Assembly: GCA_905236665.1 (NCBI GenBank)
Contig: CAJONF010000234.1
Coordinates: 1 to 6,236 of the forward strand
Length of the DNA: 6,236 nt
Source of the DNA: an uncultured Selenomonadaceae bacterium
Lineage (GTDB): Bacteria; Bacillota; Negativicutes; Selenomonadales; Selenomonadaceae
Direction: 5' to 3'
Below the pieces are notes generated by a model, which was given only the letters and a program-made list of their open reading frames with translations, made no database searches and was not told the origin of the DNA. A program made the position numbers and the translations under genes. Of the stretch, positions 6,175-6,236 are shown piece by piece; the stretch's first letter is position 1; each line of letters starts with the position of its first letter.

Positions 6175-6236
6175 TGGCAGGGGTAGCTGGACTCGAACCA
6201 ACGAATGCCAGATTCAGAGTCTGGTGCCTTACCAAC
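6175..6236 (-). tRNA. tRNA-Gln (anticodon CUG), 3' part only
   Basis: On the minus strand the sequence gives the D-loop GTTGGTAAGGC, then the anticodon stem CCAGA/TCTGG (6224-6220 and 6212-6208) around a seven-base loop CTCTGAA. The anticodon CTG at 6217-6215 reads CAG codons. A five-base variable loop follows, then the T-arm GTTGG-TTCGAGT-CCAGC (6202-6186), the acceptor strand TACCCCT (6185-6179), discriminator G (6178) and an encoded CCA (6177-6175). The G discriminator is usual for tRNA-Gln. The 5' acceptor strand and part of the D-arm lie beyond the window. Confidence 0.93.

Noticed and set aside
1..6236. Mobile element, CRISPR array, riboswitch or defence system
   Set aside because: I found no transposase, direct-repeat array, integrase or long structured leader on either strand; the window is compact housekeeping DNA.

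Overview
The window reads as chromosomal housekeeping DNA from an anaerobic-type Firmicute, plausibly a diderm one (Negativicutes-like). The evidence is strong AAGGAGG-type ribosome binding sites, the cdsA-dxr-rseP gene order that is typical of Firmicutes (Gammaproteobacteria place dxr upstream of uppS-cdsA), Rho-independent terminators with U-tracts, and moderate GC. The assignment below phylum level is inference. I see no insertion sequence, CRISPR array, phage gene or other mobile DNA.

Plus strand, 1-2982: a tightly packed run of three envelope and lipid genes. It starts with cdsA (CDP-diacylglycerol synthase, its 5' end cut by the window edge), which overlaps dxr (first committed MEP-pathway enzyme, feeding isoprenoids to undecaprenyl carriers). 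dxr is followed after one base by rseP (site-2 zinc protease). rseP uses a TTG start whose Shine-Dalgarno lies inside the last codons of dxr. The run ends at a bidirectional terminator near 3019-3062.

Minus strand, 6084 down to 3123: a convergent three-gene operon. In order of transcription it holds an uncharacterised single-pass membrane protein with a coiled coil and a C-terminal globular domain, a NagZ-like family 3 glycoside hydrolase lipoprotein, and an FtsW-like SEDS peptidoglycan glycosyltransferase. The spacings are 1 and 18 bases, so the three are almost certainly co-transcribed. Together they suggest a small cell-wall synthesis and turnover unit. The first gene is the least understood and most interesting part of the window, because its layout (N-terminal anchor, charged coiled coil, Pro-rich linker, C-terminal domain) resembles that of ZipA-type division proteins, although no homology is claimed.

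Right edge, 6131-6236, minus strand: the 3' part of a tRNA-Gln(CUG) followed by its own intrinsic terminator. A possible promoter for the cell-wall operon overlaps that terminator. The two strands of the window therefore carry convergent envelope operons separated by a 140-base spacer that holds only RNA hairpins.
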